A stretch of 64,000 nt of DNA from contig NC_066579.1 of NCBI RefSeq assembly GCF_024323335.1, positions 253,573,575 through 253,637,574 of the forward strand, read 5' to 3'. Positions 44,874 to 55,851 of this stretch are shown one piece after another. Source of the stretch: Lathyrus oleraceus. Lineage: Eukaryota > Streptophyta > Magnoliopsida > Fabales > Fabaceae. Both the position numbers and the translations under genes were made by a program. A model generated the notes under the pieces. It saw only the letters and a list, made by a program, of their open reading frames with translations, did no database searches and was not told where the DNA came from. Within the stretch, counting starts at the first letter, position 1. Every line of letters starts with the position of its first letter.

Positions 44874-46316
44874 ATGAATATTAAAGTACATTAATGGAAA
44901 TGGAATGAAATAATCAACAAGCATTGACCAAAGATAGAGAAGATTAAGGTCAAACAATGTTAAACAGAAGTAAGATGAGGATTAGAAGTCAAGAAACAAA
45001 TAAAATATTTTTGGTATTTTTCAATATTAAAATAAAACTTGAATTAAAATAATAAAGAAAGGTCAAACTTCAAACTCACTTCAAATCAACTTTGAAAAGT
45101 CCAAGTGAATTATCCCAAGTTCAACAAGGTCAAACAAAGTTTGACAAAAAATTTCAACATTTTTAGAAGTCAGAAACTATTTTTAATCAATAAAAAATGT
45201 ATAAAAATAACCTAATTGAACTAAAATCAAATAAATCTCAAATCAAATAATAAATTGATGAGAATATTTTTCATAGATCTATCATCATTCAAAGAGGTTG
45301 GAAAAATATTTTTGTATTTTTTGGATATCAAAAACTATTTCAAATGAATTAAAAATAACCAGAAAAGAGAAAAATCCTAAGAAATATCAAATGATAAAAT
45401 AAAAAATATTAAAAATCATTTTTAGAAATTAGAAATTAAAAGGAGAAAAATGCAATTGGTCTCATATTTTTTGGACCAATAATGAAGGAGATATGAATTT
45501 TTAAAAAGAAATGGAATTAAAAGAAATAAAAGAAATTAAAATCAGAAATTAGAAAATGTGAAAATGTGTGGGCCGTTTGATGAGACTTCATTAATTGACT
45601 TGGATCATCACGCGGCCAGGAAGCGCGCGTTCACCATATGCACGAGTCAACTGAATAACACATGGCCTTTAAATAAGTCATAACGTTGGATGGACGAGAT
45701 CTGATCTGGAAAATGAGATGGATGGTTTATATATAATCTGGAGAAGGGACGGTGACCAGCGTCACCGTCTTCTCTGACCAACTTCCGGCCAAACTCAAAA
45801 TTGCAGAGAAACAAATGTTAACCAAATGCTACGATCCAGGCACCAATCGAAAGCTGGGGCGATGTACATCACCCCTGTACCAACCAAATCCACTCTAGGT
45901 TTCTACATTGAGAGAAATCAGAGATGGAATTTTAATGGTGTTCAACTGAACTTTCTAGATTTCAAAAACTCGAAGCTCAAGAATGTTGCCTCTATGCAGA
46001 GGACTTCAAATGACATAACATCAACAAGAAATAAGCACAACATAAGTTGTTTCGAAGAAAATAAAATGTGAAGTGAACCTCTGATTTGCAGAGCTTGGAG
46101 TCATAGTTTCTTGGTGTTAATGCTTGCAGTACACTCTATGAATCAAGGTGATAAGGTTTAGGAACTTTTAGATCTAAGAAAAAAATCGATGCAACTGAAT
46201 TCTAGATCTGAAAATTGAGAGAAAAATGAGAGAGTTCCTTTGGAGTGAGGGTGAGGATTCAATTGCACAGCATTTAGGGCGCCTTTAGGTTAGTGAAATG
46301 AAGAGCAATGGCATTA

Positions 46317-46324
46317 TATTTATA
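46317..46324 (-). promoter_or_regulatory. TATA box of the E1 5' LTR
   Basis: TATAAATA on the minus strand. The corresponding site in the 3' LTR is 121-128. Confidence 0.6.
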
Positions 46325-47843
46325 GGCAAGACAATGTTGAAATGCATGATCACAACTTTGCATGAATGGAAAAGGCCTCCATGCATGGGCCTGTACAGGC
46401 GCATGGAGGGCCCAATTCCAGTTGGATTTGGCAGCTGATGCTAAGCATGTACAAACTGGACATGCAAATTGTGCATTAATGGATCATGCAATGCAAATTT
46501 AAATGATTTTCAAAAATGGACCATTATGTTCAAGTCTTCGAAAATGCCATGTCCAAACTTGAAACACCACCTCATGAGTAATGGTTGGAAAGCCTTTTGC
46601 ATGAGGATTAATTGTTATGTTGATCACAACTTCATTTGAGCCTTGGAAATTGATGAAAAGTGGTCATGAAGTGTAGGGTGCAAAACATGTACATGTGAGA
46701 TTTTCAAAATTGGCAAAAGTTCAAGCCCTTCTGTTTCATTGATGCAAGCTCCAAATGACAAAATCTTCAATATAAAAGTTGTAGATCTTTTCAAGGAAAT
46801 CAATTTGAACTTAAAGTTTGCATCATTTGGATTTTTGATGAAGAAGTTATGGGCACTTGAAGTTGGACTTTTTCACATTTTAATGCCTTTGGTCCAAAGT
46901 GACCTATAATGTTTTGCATTATCACATGTATTTATTTTAGAATTTTGAAATTTTACTCAACATAACATTTTACGTAGACATCTTAAGCTTTCCAATGCAT
47001 TTGATCCCACCTCAAAATCATGAATAATGAAGGAGTTATGTCCTTGGGAAGTTGACCCTAAATTAGGGTTTAAGTCAAAATGACCTATAATGTCTTAGAA
47101 TGGATGATGACCTTCCAAGCTTCAAATCAATTTTTGATGAACATAAAAGTTGTTAATATGGTCCTTAAGAATAGTTTTGTTCTTTGGGTCATCTCCATTT
47201 GATAAACACATAAAATGTTAGGTCTCAGTGTATTTCAAAATAGTCAGATGAATTGACTGATCAACTTCTCAAGTCCAAACCTCATATCTTGATGAATTTA
47301 TGATTGAGGACACTAAAATAAGTTCAAATATGAATTAAATGATTAATGAAAGAACTTCCCTTGATTTCATTTGATCATGGGTTGAGGTTGTTTCATGAGC
47401 AAGGCACAGTTGATGAATAGATGAATTAGGGTTTCCTTGGGAAACAAGCCTCAAGCCCCTTGATTTGCTTTGATCAAAATGATGAATTGAGATAATTGGG
47501 AGGCAAATTTGATGGACTAGAGCTTTGGGAACCATTTCCATGCTTGTTTTCATCTTCTCTTGGCCCTATCAATGCACATAGGACCTCCTAGAAACTTTGG
47601 ATCTTGTGACTGCTCAAGCTACAAACAAGAGATGTTAGTGACATATTTTTGTGCTTTTGGTTAGTAAATAAAAATGAGAAAAGCAATAATATATAATTCA
47701 ATAATGCTTGGTGATCTCAAACCAACTCTCAAGGGATCCCACCCAAAGGTAAGGAGCCAAGATGCTTATGATCCTTGAGGCAAGATGTAAATGCAATGTT
47801 ATGATGCCATGAGGGATCTTAGGGTAAAAATTAGGGTATTACA

Positions 47844-48993
47844 ATAAGTATTCATCTTCTTTTCAAAACACTTGTAAATATTCAAATTTCTTTTCTTAAA
47901 TAAAATTGGAAGAAAAAGATTACCATAGATGGAATATCCAGTCCTAATCCCGAATATTAGGCCCAAGTTGTAAGAGCTTGTAAGCCCTATGTATTCGTCC
48001 TGTCTTCAAAACACTCCAATATTCAAATCATTTTCATAAGTGAATCTGAAGAAAAAGATTACCCTGGATGGAATATCCAGTTGTAAGACCTTGTAAGCCA
48101 TATGTATTCGTCTTCTCTTTAAAACATTTGTAAATATTCAAACGTCTTTTCTCAATAAAATTGAAAGAAAAAGGTTACCTGGGTGAAAGGTTCAGACGTA
48201 GTCCCGAGTATTAGACCCAAGTTGTAAGAGCTTGCAAGTCATAAATACTCGTCTTTCAAGCCCAAAAATACATCCAACCAATCAAACTTTTTTTCGTCGT
48301 CGTGCGATTGATTAGAAAAACTTTTTCATAAATGAAAGACATCTTGTCTTAAGATGATGTAAAACAATGATTCATCCACAATTGTTGAGTTGAGATAAGT
48401 TACGTTTTTCCGAATGTTGATTTGTAAATCCATTCGATGTGTGGTATACATTCACTCCTCATCTGTTTTGGGTAAAACAATGTTTTCTTCGATTAATACA
48501 ATATAACTTTCGCTAAAATCGACCAACAAACAAACATTTTCTACCCAGAACTACGTAAGCCTTGAGTTCTCTATTGAGATACGTAGGAGCAGGATTACGA
48601 AATCTTGTCAGGCCCACAAATAAAAAACTTAGGTTTAGTCCTTCGTTAAAAATCCAAAAATATTATCCTCTCACCCTTTGTTTCTTTCCCACCTAATAAC
48701 TCGAGAAGCCTAACATTTCTAAGCTAACAATAACGCACACAATTAACCTAATGGTTCCCGTTGAGTACAACGGACGTAAGGGGTGCTAATACCTTCCCCT
48801 TGCGTAATCGACTCCCGAACCCTGATATTGGTTGCGACGACCATAATCATTGTCATTCTTTCTTGGGTTTTATCGATATTTCCCCTTTCCTTTTTAGGAA
48901 TAAATAAAGTTTTGTGGCGACTCTGTTTAGTCCATCATGCGAGCGTGCGATTGCGCTTCGCTAAGTTGTGTTCTTATTTTTCGAGGTGCGACA
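47844..48993 (+). mobile_element. Y: 3' part of an older LTR, split by E1
   Basis: Ends GAGGTGCGACA on the plus strand. Its last 500 bp match the end of E5 in the opposite orientation (shared GTGGCGACTCTGTT, GCGATTGCGCTTCGC, CCCGAACCCTGAT words). No PBS follows; instead the 3' UTR of F continues, so Y is best read as a solo LTR inserted in F. Its left part should lie beyond the left edge of the window, on the far side of E1. The expected duplication of F next to Y would start GTATC. Confidence 0.65.
47845..48265. repeat. Tandem repeats of about 120-145 bp in LTR Y
   Basis: Three degenerate copies with GAAGAAAAAGATTACC, GGATGGAATATCCAG, TTGTAAGAGCTTGTAAGCC and a TATTCGTCTTC word each. Confidence 0.75.
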
Positions 48994-50936
48994 GTATCAA
49001 CAGCACTTCAAAGAGCATCAAGTCCTTAAGTGCTAAGCATCAGAGGTTCCCCAAGCAGTTAACTCTTCGGGAATCCCTAGTTGTTTGTGTTGATCCGGTT
49101 CCCCTTTGGAGTGTTTGTTCCCTAGCGGAGGTCTGATTCTTTTCCCTAGCTAAGATGGTTGATTCAGTACCTTGTGGCGTGTTATTTCCCTGGCAGTGTT
49201 TCTGTATTCCCCAACGGAGTTCACGTTTCCCCGACAGGGTTGATCTTTAGCAGAGTAAGGCGTTTTCCCAGTAGATCTCATTGGTTTCCCCACCAGTCGC
49301 CATCCGACTCGCTCCCAGTCAAAGTTTCCTCCTGGTTTCCGAGTAGTTGTTTTGTGTTTATCTTTTGTATGGTTGTCTCCCATTTGATATGGCGTAGACC
49401 TAAAATTCCTTGCAGACTCGATAACTTCGCCTCTGCTCAGCAGATCTCCTCCCTCGGCTAGGTTTGAGCCTTTGGGATGTTGATTTCTCTGTTCTCCAGC
49501 AATTGTCTCCCTCTTTTTATGGATTGATCGAGGATTGCACTGATGATTCATTTTCTTTGCGACACCTTTATATCCTTTATGATCGTTTTGTCAGCATAAT
49601 CATCATATACATACATATCCATATACATTCATATAACTTCATAATTTGCATATTTGCATCGTCATATTTGATTAGAGATTCTCATTCTCTGTATGAAGGT
49701 ACTTTATCCCCATACAAAAATTTCGATGTCTGTCCTCCCTCAATCGTAGAGCGTCAGCCCCTTAGGCAGAAAGACTTTAACCTTTCTCCTCTTCCCCACT
49801 GAGTTTGTTCCTTGTGGATGATTATTTCAGTTTCCTTTCTAGTTGTTTATCTGGATGGAATCACTCCCCTTGAGTTATATCCTCATTGGGTTGAGTCTTG
49901 ATTGACTGTTTCTATCTAGCTTTTATCTAGATATATGCTTCGAGTCTCCTAAGCATTTATTGCCCAGTAACTTGTAATATTCTTCTAAGTTTGCAGTTTG
50001 TTACTTCTTGCTCAATATCTGGCAAAAGTACCCCTGTTTTTCTCCTCAGTAGAGTCCCTAGTGGATCTATTCCCTAGAAAGTTGATCCTTGATATGTTCA
50101 TCCTAACCGATGACAAATATCTTTCTCTCCCCTTCCTGAGTTTATCCTTGATATGTTCATCTTAACCGATGACGGATCTTCTTCCCTGTCGAGTTTATCC
50201 TTGATATGTTCATCCTAACCGATGACTGATATTCTCACCTTCGGTTTTCCACCCAGTAACTGGTAGTTGTAAACCCTATTTTCTGCAGTTTTCCCCAGCA
50301 AGGCTATTCTTACCCAGTAACTGGTAATGAGTACTCCCTTATGTTGGTGCCTAGCGAGTTATCCTTGATATGTTCATCCTAACCGATGACAGATGTTTCT
50401 CTCTGTCAGATCTTTGTTATCTCCTCACCCAATAATAGATAGTAGATAATAGATTATGCTCCTCCTGTGTTGAAGTTTATTTCTTCCCCAGTCGAGTTGA
50501 GTGCGTCTTTCCTGAGTGAAATCATTTTTCCTACATGACTCAAGTACTTCAGTTTTATCCTGACTTACTCGTATCCCCTGCAGATGTTGTTGTTTCCCCG
50601 GCTGATTCTTTCCATGTTTGTATGGAATTCCTCCAGTCCCCCAGCAGTTTTAAGTCGTAGCCTGGCCTACACATAACTCTTTTTTCTTCAGAGTCTCTGT
50701 CTCCCCAGTGAGTTTTCCTTATGGAATACGTTATACTCCTGCGGACTTTCGGTCTCTCCAATTTCTTTTCCTTTGTGGCAATATTTCCCCATAGAGCTTT
50801 AACTTTTACGTTCATATCATATGCATCATGAGGTCTCTTAGGGACCAATTTTTTTTTCTATATGTTGATTATTTAAGCCCATTTTACTGAGTCGACATGA
50901 AGATTTTAACCTTTGCCTCCTCAGTTAGAATATCCT
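48994..50936 (+). other. F: Ogre 3' UTR
   Basis: Almost 2 kb without a conserved frame, beginning CAACAGCACTTCAAAGAGCATC. It is rich in short pieces such as CCCCAGT, CCCTAGCGGAG and CCCAGTAACTGGTA. It is homologous, inverted, to the E1 3' UTR. Pol of F is not present in the window. Confidence 0.7.
50080..50395. repeat. Four dispersed copies of a 30-bp unit in the F 3' UTR
   Basis: TATCCTTGATATGTTCATCC followed by TAACCGATGAC occurs near 50087, 50149, 50206 and 50361 with at most one or two changes. The third gap is longer. Confidence 0.85.
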
Positions 50937-50950
50937 TAAATAGGGGCAGT
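50937..50950 (+). other. F polypurine tract
   Basis: TAAATAGGGGCAGT before the LTR start, matching the E1 tract. Confidence 0.7.
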
Positions 50951-53900
50951 TTTAAGACCCCAATCTTGACCCTAAGATCCCTCATGCAATTTCATCATAT
51001 GCATTAGCATTAGGATCACACCTTGACATCCTCCTTACCCCTCATTCATTGGGTTTGTTTTGGGAAAGATCACCAGGAACAATGTGATTGTATCATACTT
51101 CTATATTATTATTTTACTAACCAAAATACAAAAAATGTCTTTGCATTTGCCTAACTCTTTAAGGAAGGGCGTGATCACCATGAATTCATCAAGTTCATAT
51201 CTAGGGTTTGAGACCCTCACGACAAAGAGCACAAACATGAATTGATCCAAGAATGGTTATGAGCATCATATATGAGTTCCATTGATTCCTACATGTTATA
51301 TTGATCATGTTTTCTTCAAGAGTTTGAGGGTGATTTTCCTTGGAAACCCTAGTTTGACTGGGTATCTTGGGTAACTTCTCCAACAAGCTATCTCACCATT
51401 TGATAAAATTTCTCAAGGGACACTTCCGAATTCATCATATTATGCATATATGATATACCATGAGCCAAGAAAGTCAAAAGAATTGAAGGTTAGCAAGTTG
51501 GTTGATGGTGGTTGGCCAGATGAATTCATCTGATCAAAACTGGGTCTCCCTAGACCATATCTCCTACAATTTTCATCATATGAAAATGATTCCAAGAGAA
51601 ACGTTACTCTAAATGACATTCCAAACAACTTTCATGTTGAGACCTAGATCTAGTTTTGCTTGGAAAATCATTTTCTATGTTGAAACATTATAGGTCATTT
51701 TGTCTAAACCCTAATTTGAAAGTCAACTTCCCAAGGCCTTAACTTGCTCAATTTTTATGAGATAAATGATTTCCAAGTTTCATAATCATATTCAAGGTGT
51801 GTACTTCAACTTTAATGTTTGGAGTGAGATCAAATTCAACTTTTATGAGCATCTGATATGAGGTTACATTATAGGTCATTTTTGACTTATACCATTGAGC
51901 AAGTGATTTTTCCAAACTTCAAAAATGCATAAATCTAGCATTATAAATCCAAATGACATGAAACTGGTGACCATTTTAAAGGTCTTTGAAAGATCTACAA
52001 CTTTTATGAAGATACGTTTCTCATTTAAAGCTCACATAACATGTTAAGCAAGGTGGAATATTAAGATATATGGCTTGACACTTAGAAAATTTTTCAACAT
52101 GTTGAAATTTCCAAACTTCCACCTCAAAATTCTCCATGTTCTGAGCTCCAAGTGAAAAAGTGTTGAACATGAAAGTTGTTCCTCTTGATCTAACCTTTAC
52201 AAAAAAATCCAATTTCATCCATTTTGGACAAGATTTTCTAGGGCTGCGCATTGCTTGAACATTGCATCATCATTTGGCAAAGATCAAACTTCAAGCTTCC
52301 ATGTACAATTGCCTAGCACTCCAATTTGATTTCAGACTTGTTCACACTCAATTATGGACCAAATGGAATGATTTCATGGGCCTGTACACGCCCATGCACA
52401 AATGCATCACTCATTGCCAATTTTGGAAACTCAATTGTAAGGTGCAAATATCATGTGATTCAGCTATAAATAGAGCTCACTATGCTCATAATTAAGGACT
52501 CCTTCGCGTCAGCTTTGATCCCAAACACCAAACCCTTCCATTTGAGAGGATAATCCTGAGAATTTCCTTTAGAAATTGAGTTTAAATCTCACTGTTTTGA
52601 GATTCAAAACTCCAGGGATCCAAGACCTTTCGTGCATTCTAATCTACTTCAGCAAGCATCCTGAGCAAGATCAAGCATGAGCCAAAGCAAGAACAAGTGA
52701 ACCCAGACCTGCATTGAAGGTATTTTCTAGAAAATTTCATCTCTTCGATTCTCTCTCAATTCCATTCAATTCTCTTGGATCTTTGGTTGTCTGAAGTCCT
52801 ACCAATGTAGGCAAGAAGATTGAGTTGCTTAGAGGTCAAATCGAAGCAACTCAGTTGACACACCTCAAAATTCAACTCCTCATATCTTTCTATATATGTG
52901 GAGTTAGTTAAAATTGAGGTCAGATTCGTGCTTTACGCCATTTTTTCTTTCAGATCATGTCCTCCTTTTTCATTTTCTTGATGGTGATGAGTGAACTAGT
53001 CCGGCCAGGGTCATCGGAGAAGATGACCGGACTTTGGACGTCGGCGATGCGCTGGAAGTGTTCAGAGCCATTGATCTTTTTCAAATTGTTTTAATCTCAC
53101 ACGTTGGTTCTGATTACCATCCCTGTGGCGCATTGACTTAAGTTCACGGTGGAAAGCGCGCTGAGGACCACTTAATCTGCCACCTCAATTAATGAGGGAG
53201 ATCAAGTGGTCCACGTTTTTTTGTTATTTTCTGATTTTCTTTTATTCCTTTTATTTTCTTTAATTCACATTAATTTTAATATTGATCCAAAAAATATGAG
53301 ACTTTCACCAAAAAAAATCAAAAAATTTCCTCTTTCATATTCTGAATTAAAATTACTTTTTGGATCATTATTAATATTTTTCATGGTTTAATTGATTTTT
53401 CATTTGTTTTTAATTGTTTAAAAATACTTTTATGTCTTTAAAAATTCTGATGTTTTTTCTCCAAGGTCCTTTGACCTTGTTTGACCTATGATAAATCTCA
53501 TGGCCATTTATTTGGTGTTTTGATGAGGTTTTAGGAATTTGACAAACCATATTTAATTTAAATGCCTTATTTTAGTAATTTTAATTTGAATAAATGCCAA
53601 ATAATTTTGTTGACCAATTGTGATGACTTGTTTGTGTTTGAATCTTGTTGTTGGGTCTTGGTCAAGGTTAATTTTACTTTGTCAAGTTAATATCATTGGA
53701 TTTAGGGGATTGATGGAATGTACATTCCATCTCCCAAAATGAATGGATGATATTAATTTGGTAAAAGTCCTCATTTGACCAATTTGAGTGTTGATCCATT
53801 CCCTTCCCTCTTCATCGCATTCCCCTTCTTTATGCATTCATCTCATTTGGTTTATGATATCTCAAAGTCCTAAAGCTAGTTGATTGAAAAATTAACGTGA

Positions 53901-55613
53901 GTATGGATGAGATTAGGTCACCTCTTTTGCATATTATTTTTTGTGTGTGGTATGTTTCATGAGCATAGTCCATTATAATATGTCTCTAACATGCATTAAC
54001 ACCAAAATTCTATTGCCCGACCTCAAATAGTTGTGACTTCTACATAAGTCCAATTACGATTGCTTAACATAGCACTAAATTGGTGTCACAAAAGGCATAG
54101 CATTCTAGTTAGTGAGATTGTAAGTCTTCCCTCTTTCATGGTATTGTGTGGAAACTTGGCATTTTTTCCTTCCTTTAGAAGATGTCTTGGCTCAAGGATC
54201 CATGCTTGTGATAAGTGGGTTGAGTGTTCTCCAAAGAATGTCTTAAATGAAAAGCCAAAGCAAAACAATACTAACTTCTAACTCATTAACAACTAACTTT
54301 TAATTTCAAGCCATTTACTTTAATGTCATTTAATTTTAGCCTTTATGCATTTGCCATTGTTCATATCATCCTAATTATTTATGTTAATGCAATTTTCACT
54401 TTGTCCACTTTGACCATATTGTGTGATATATCTTGTTTGTATATACTTTGCTTGTTTGTGTGGTCTTTGACCATTAATGTACATAATAACAACAAAAACC
54501 CTAAAACACTTTTGTGTGGACTCTATGCTTGATCTTGTACAAATGGACTTAGAACTTAGGCAACATTCCTATGCTAAAGGACTTGGCCAATGCCAACTTT
54601 CTGTTAAACCAAGTGCTTTCAATTTGAAACTTCATCTGATACATCATTTAAGATCCCTCTAAGTTCATCTGCAACATGATCATTGTGAAGTTGTTATTTT
54701 AAACTAGTGAGTTGTGGAATTCATCTATTACGTGGGCTAATTCTGAAGAAGATCATGGAGTGGCTAAAGCTTGGATGTGGCTATCTTTATTTGATGACTT
54801 TGCTCTTCAAGATAATATAATTGTGCATTTGTGTGTTGCTTGATTCTAAATGTCCAAGGGAATTCTGGGTTTCTATTGACATTTTTGTCTATTGGATTGC
54901 TACCCATTTGGTCAGATCTTTTCAACTCTCAACTTTTAATTTTGTGCATAAGATTAGTCACTTCATCTTCTCCCCATTTCTTTAATTTCAAAATCTCTCC
55001 CTCCCTTTTCAAAATATTATTTTATTAAACTTATTTTGTTCTCAACTTTGACCACTTTGCAAAAAGATAGATACTTTGGCCTTATGCCATTGCATTTTTA
55101 AACTTCTTTTTTCTTAAATCAAACTTGTAAATAAACTTAACTATATTTGACTTAAACTTTCAAAAAGCCAAAAATAACTAACTCATTCAAACTATTTCTA
55201 TGCCTTTGTGCCTTTCAAATTTAATTTTTATTAAAAGCAATGCATCCACTTTGAAATTTGTATCACGAACTACGAGGTTTTGATCCCTCATTTTTATGTT
55301 GGTACGTAGGCACAAGTCCGAAGGGCTTGTCAAACACAAAAATATAATTAATGAATTCTTTTCTCATCCCCCGATTCTATTTGTTTGTAAACATCATTTT
55401 TTTACAAAATACATATGCACCTTCCCTCTGTGTAACCAACCCCCTTACCTGTAATCTCTGACATTTTATTAGTTTTGATTTGAAAACTTATTACTTTTGG
55501 GTTTTGTTCGTACTTTTCCCTTTTCCAATGGAAACAATAAAAGCGTGGTGGCGACTCTTGTTATTTGATCTTTAGCTTATCCATAGCTTGATGATCATGA
55601 ATTTACTGCTACA
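50951..55613 (+). mobile_element. F 3' LTR (4663 bp)
   Basis: Starts TTTAAGACCCCAATCTTGAC, the Ogre LTR start with TG changed to TT, and ends TTACTGCTACA. TATAAATA lies at 52465-52472. It is followed at once by the interior of another Ogre (G), beginning CCTAT, the expected duplicated target. Noncoding throughout; the small frames are AT-rich artefacts. Confidence 0.75.
52465..52472 (+). promoter_or_regulatory. TATA box of the F LTR
   Basis: GCTATAAATAGAGCTC context, about 1.5 kb after the LTR start as in E1 and H. Confidence 0.6.
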
Positions 55614-55636
55614 CCTATTATTATGCATCGCTCTAA

Positions 55637-55851
55637 GTAATTTGTTTTTTATTTTTGAGAAAAATCCTTCTCCTATGCCTAAGGGAGAAGTGAACATTGT
55701 CGAGAATTTTCTTATTATCATCAATAAAATACAATTTTATTCATCGACATCTATGATGTTTTATTTTTACTTTTTTGTTTTCTCTGAAAATTAGAATCAT
55801 AAAAAACATAAAGAACTAACAACCTTTTCATCTGCATAATACTTGTTTGCA
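55637..55851 (+). other. Remnant of the Ogre intron in G
   Basis: A donor-like AAGTAATTTG follows HRSK and a stop, exactly as in E1. The downstream exon resumes at about 55852 (STSLNFDFPVFEAEEEN), but the acceptor is TTTGCAC instead of ATGCAG, so splicing there should fail. Confidence 0.55.

Larger units (their letters stand above)
1..47843 (-). mobile_element. E1: minus-strand Ogre (TatIV, Ty3/gypsy) element, host of four nested insertions
   Basis: The 5' LTR (42999-47843), arginine-type PBS, ORF1, gag, protease, intron, RT-RNase H-integrase, long 3' UTR, polypurine tract and start of the 3' LTR (1643 to 1) follow in order on the minus strand. They are separated only by E2, E5, E3 and E4. 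ORF1 and gag regain continuity at the target duplications of E2 and E5, which supports a single original element. The two LTR segments differ by about 4% in the stretch I compared, so the insertion is not recent. The 3' LTR runs off the left edge. All coding parts carry stops or frameshifts, so the element is non-autonomous. Lineage is inferred from ORF1, the intron and the LTR starts. Confidence 0.85.
42999..47843 (-). mobile_element. E1 5' LTR (4845 bp)
   Basis: On the minus strand it runs from TGTAATACCCTAATTTTTACC at 47843 to CCCCGCTACA at 42999, directly before the PBS. U3 is about 1.5 kb, with a TATAAATA box at 46317-46324; R-U5 is about 3.3 kb, AT-rich and noncoding. It contains an AGA microsatellite (44848-44873). 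The region around 43000-43700 is homologous, inverted, to the end of H (62720-63587). Confidence 0.87.

Noticed and set aside
49150..49802. Frames of 100-133 codons in the F 3' UTR
   Set aside because: They come from repeated CCCCAGT-like words in noncoding Ogre DNA and are not conserved in the E1 counterpart.
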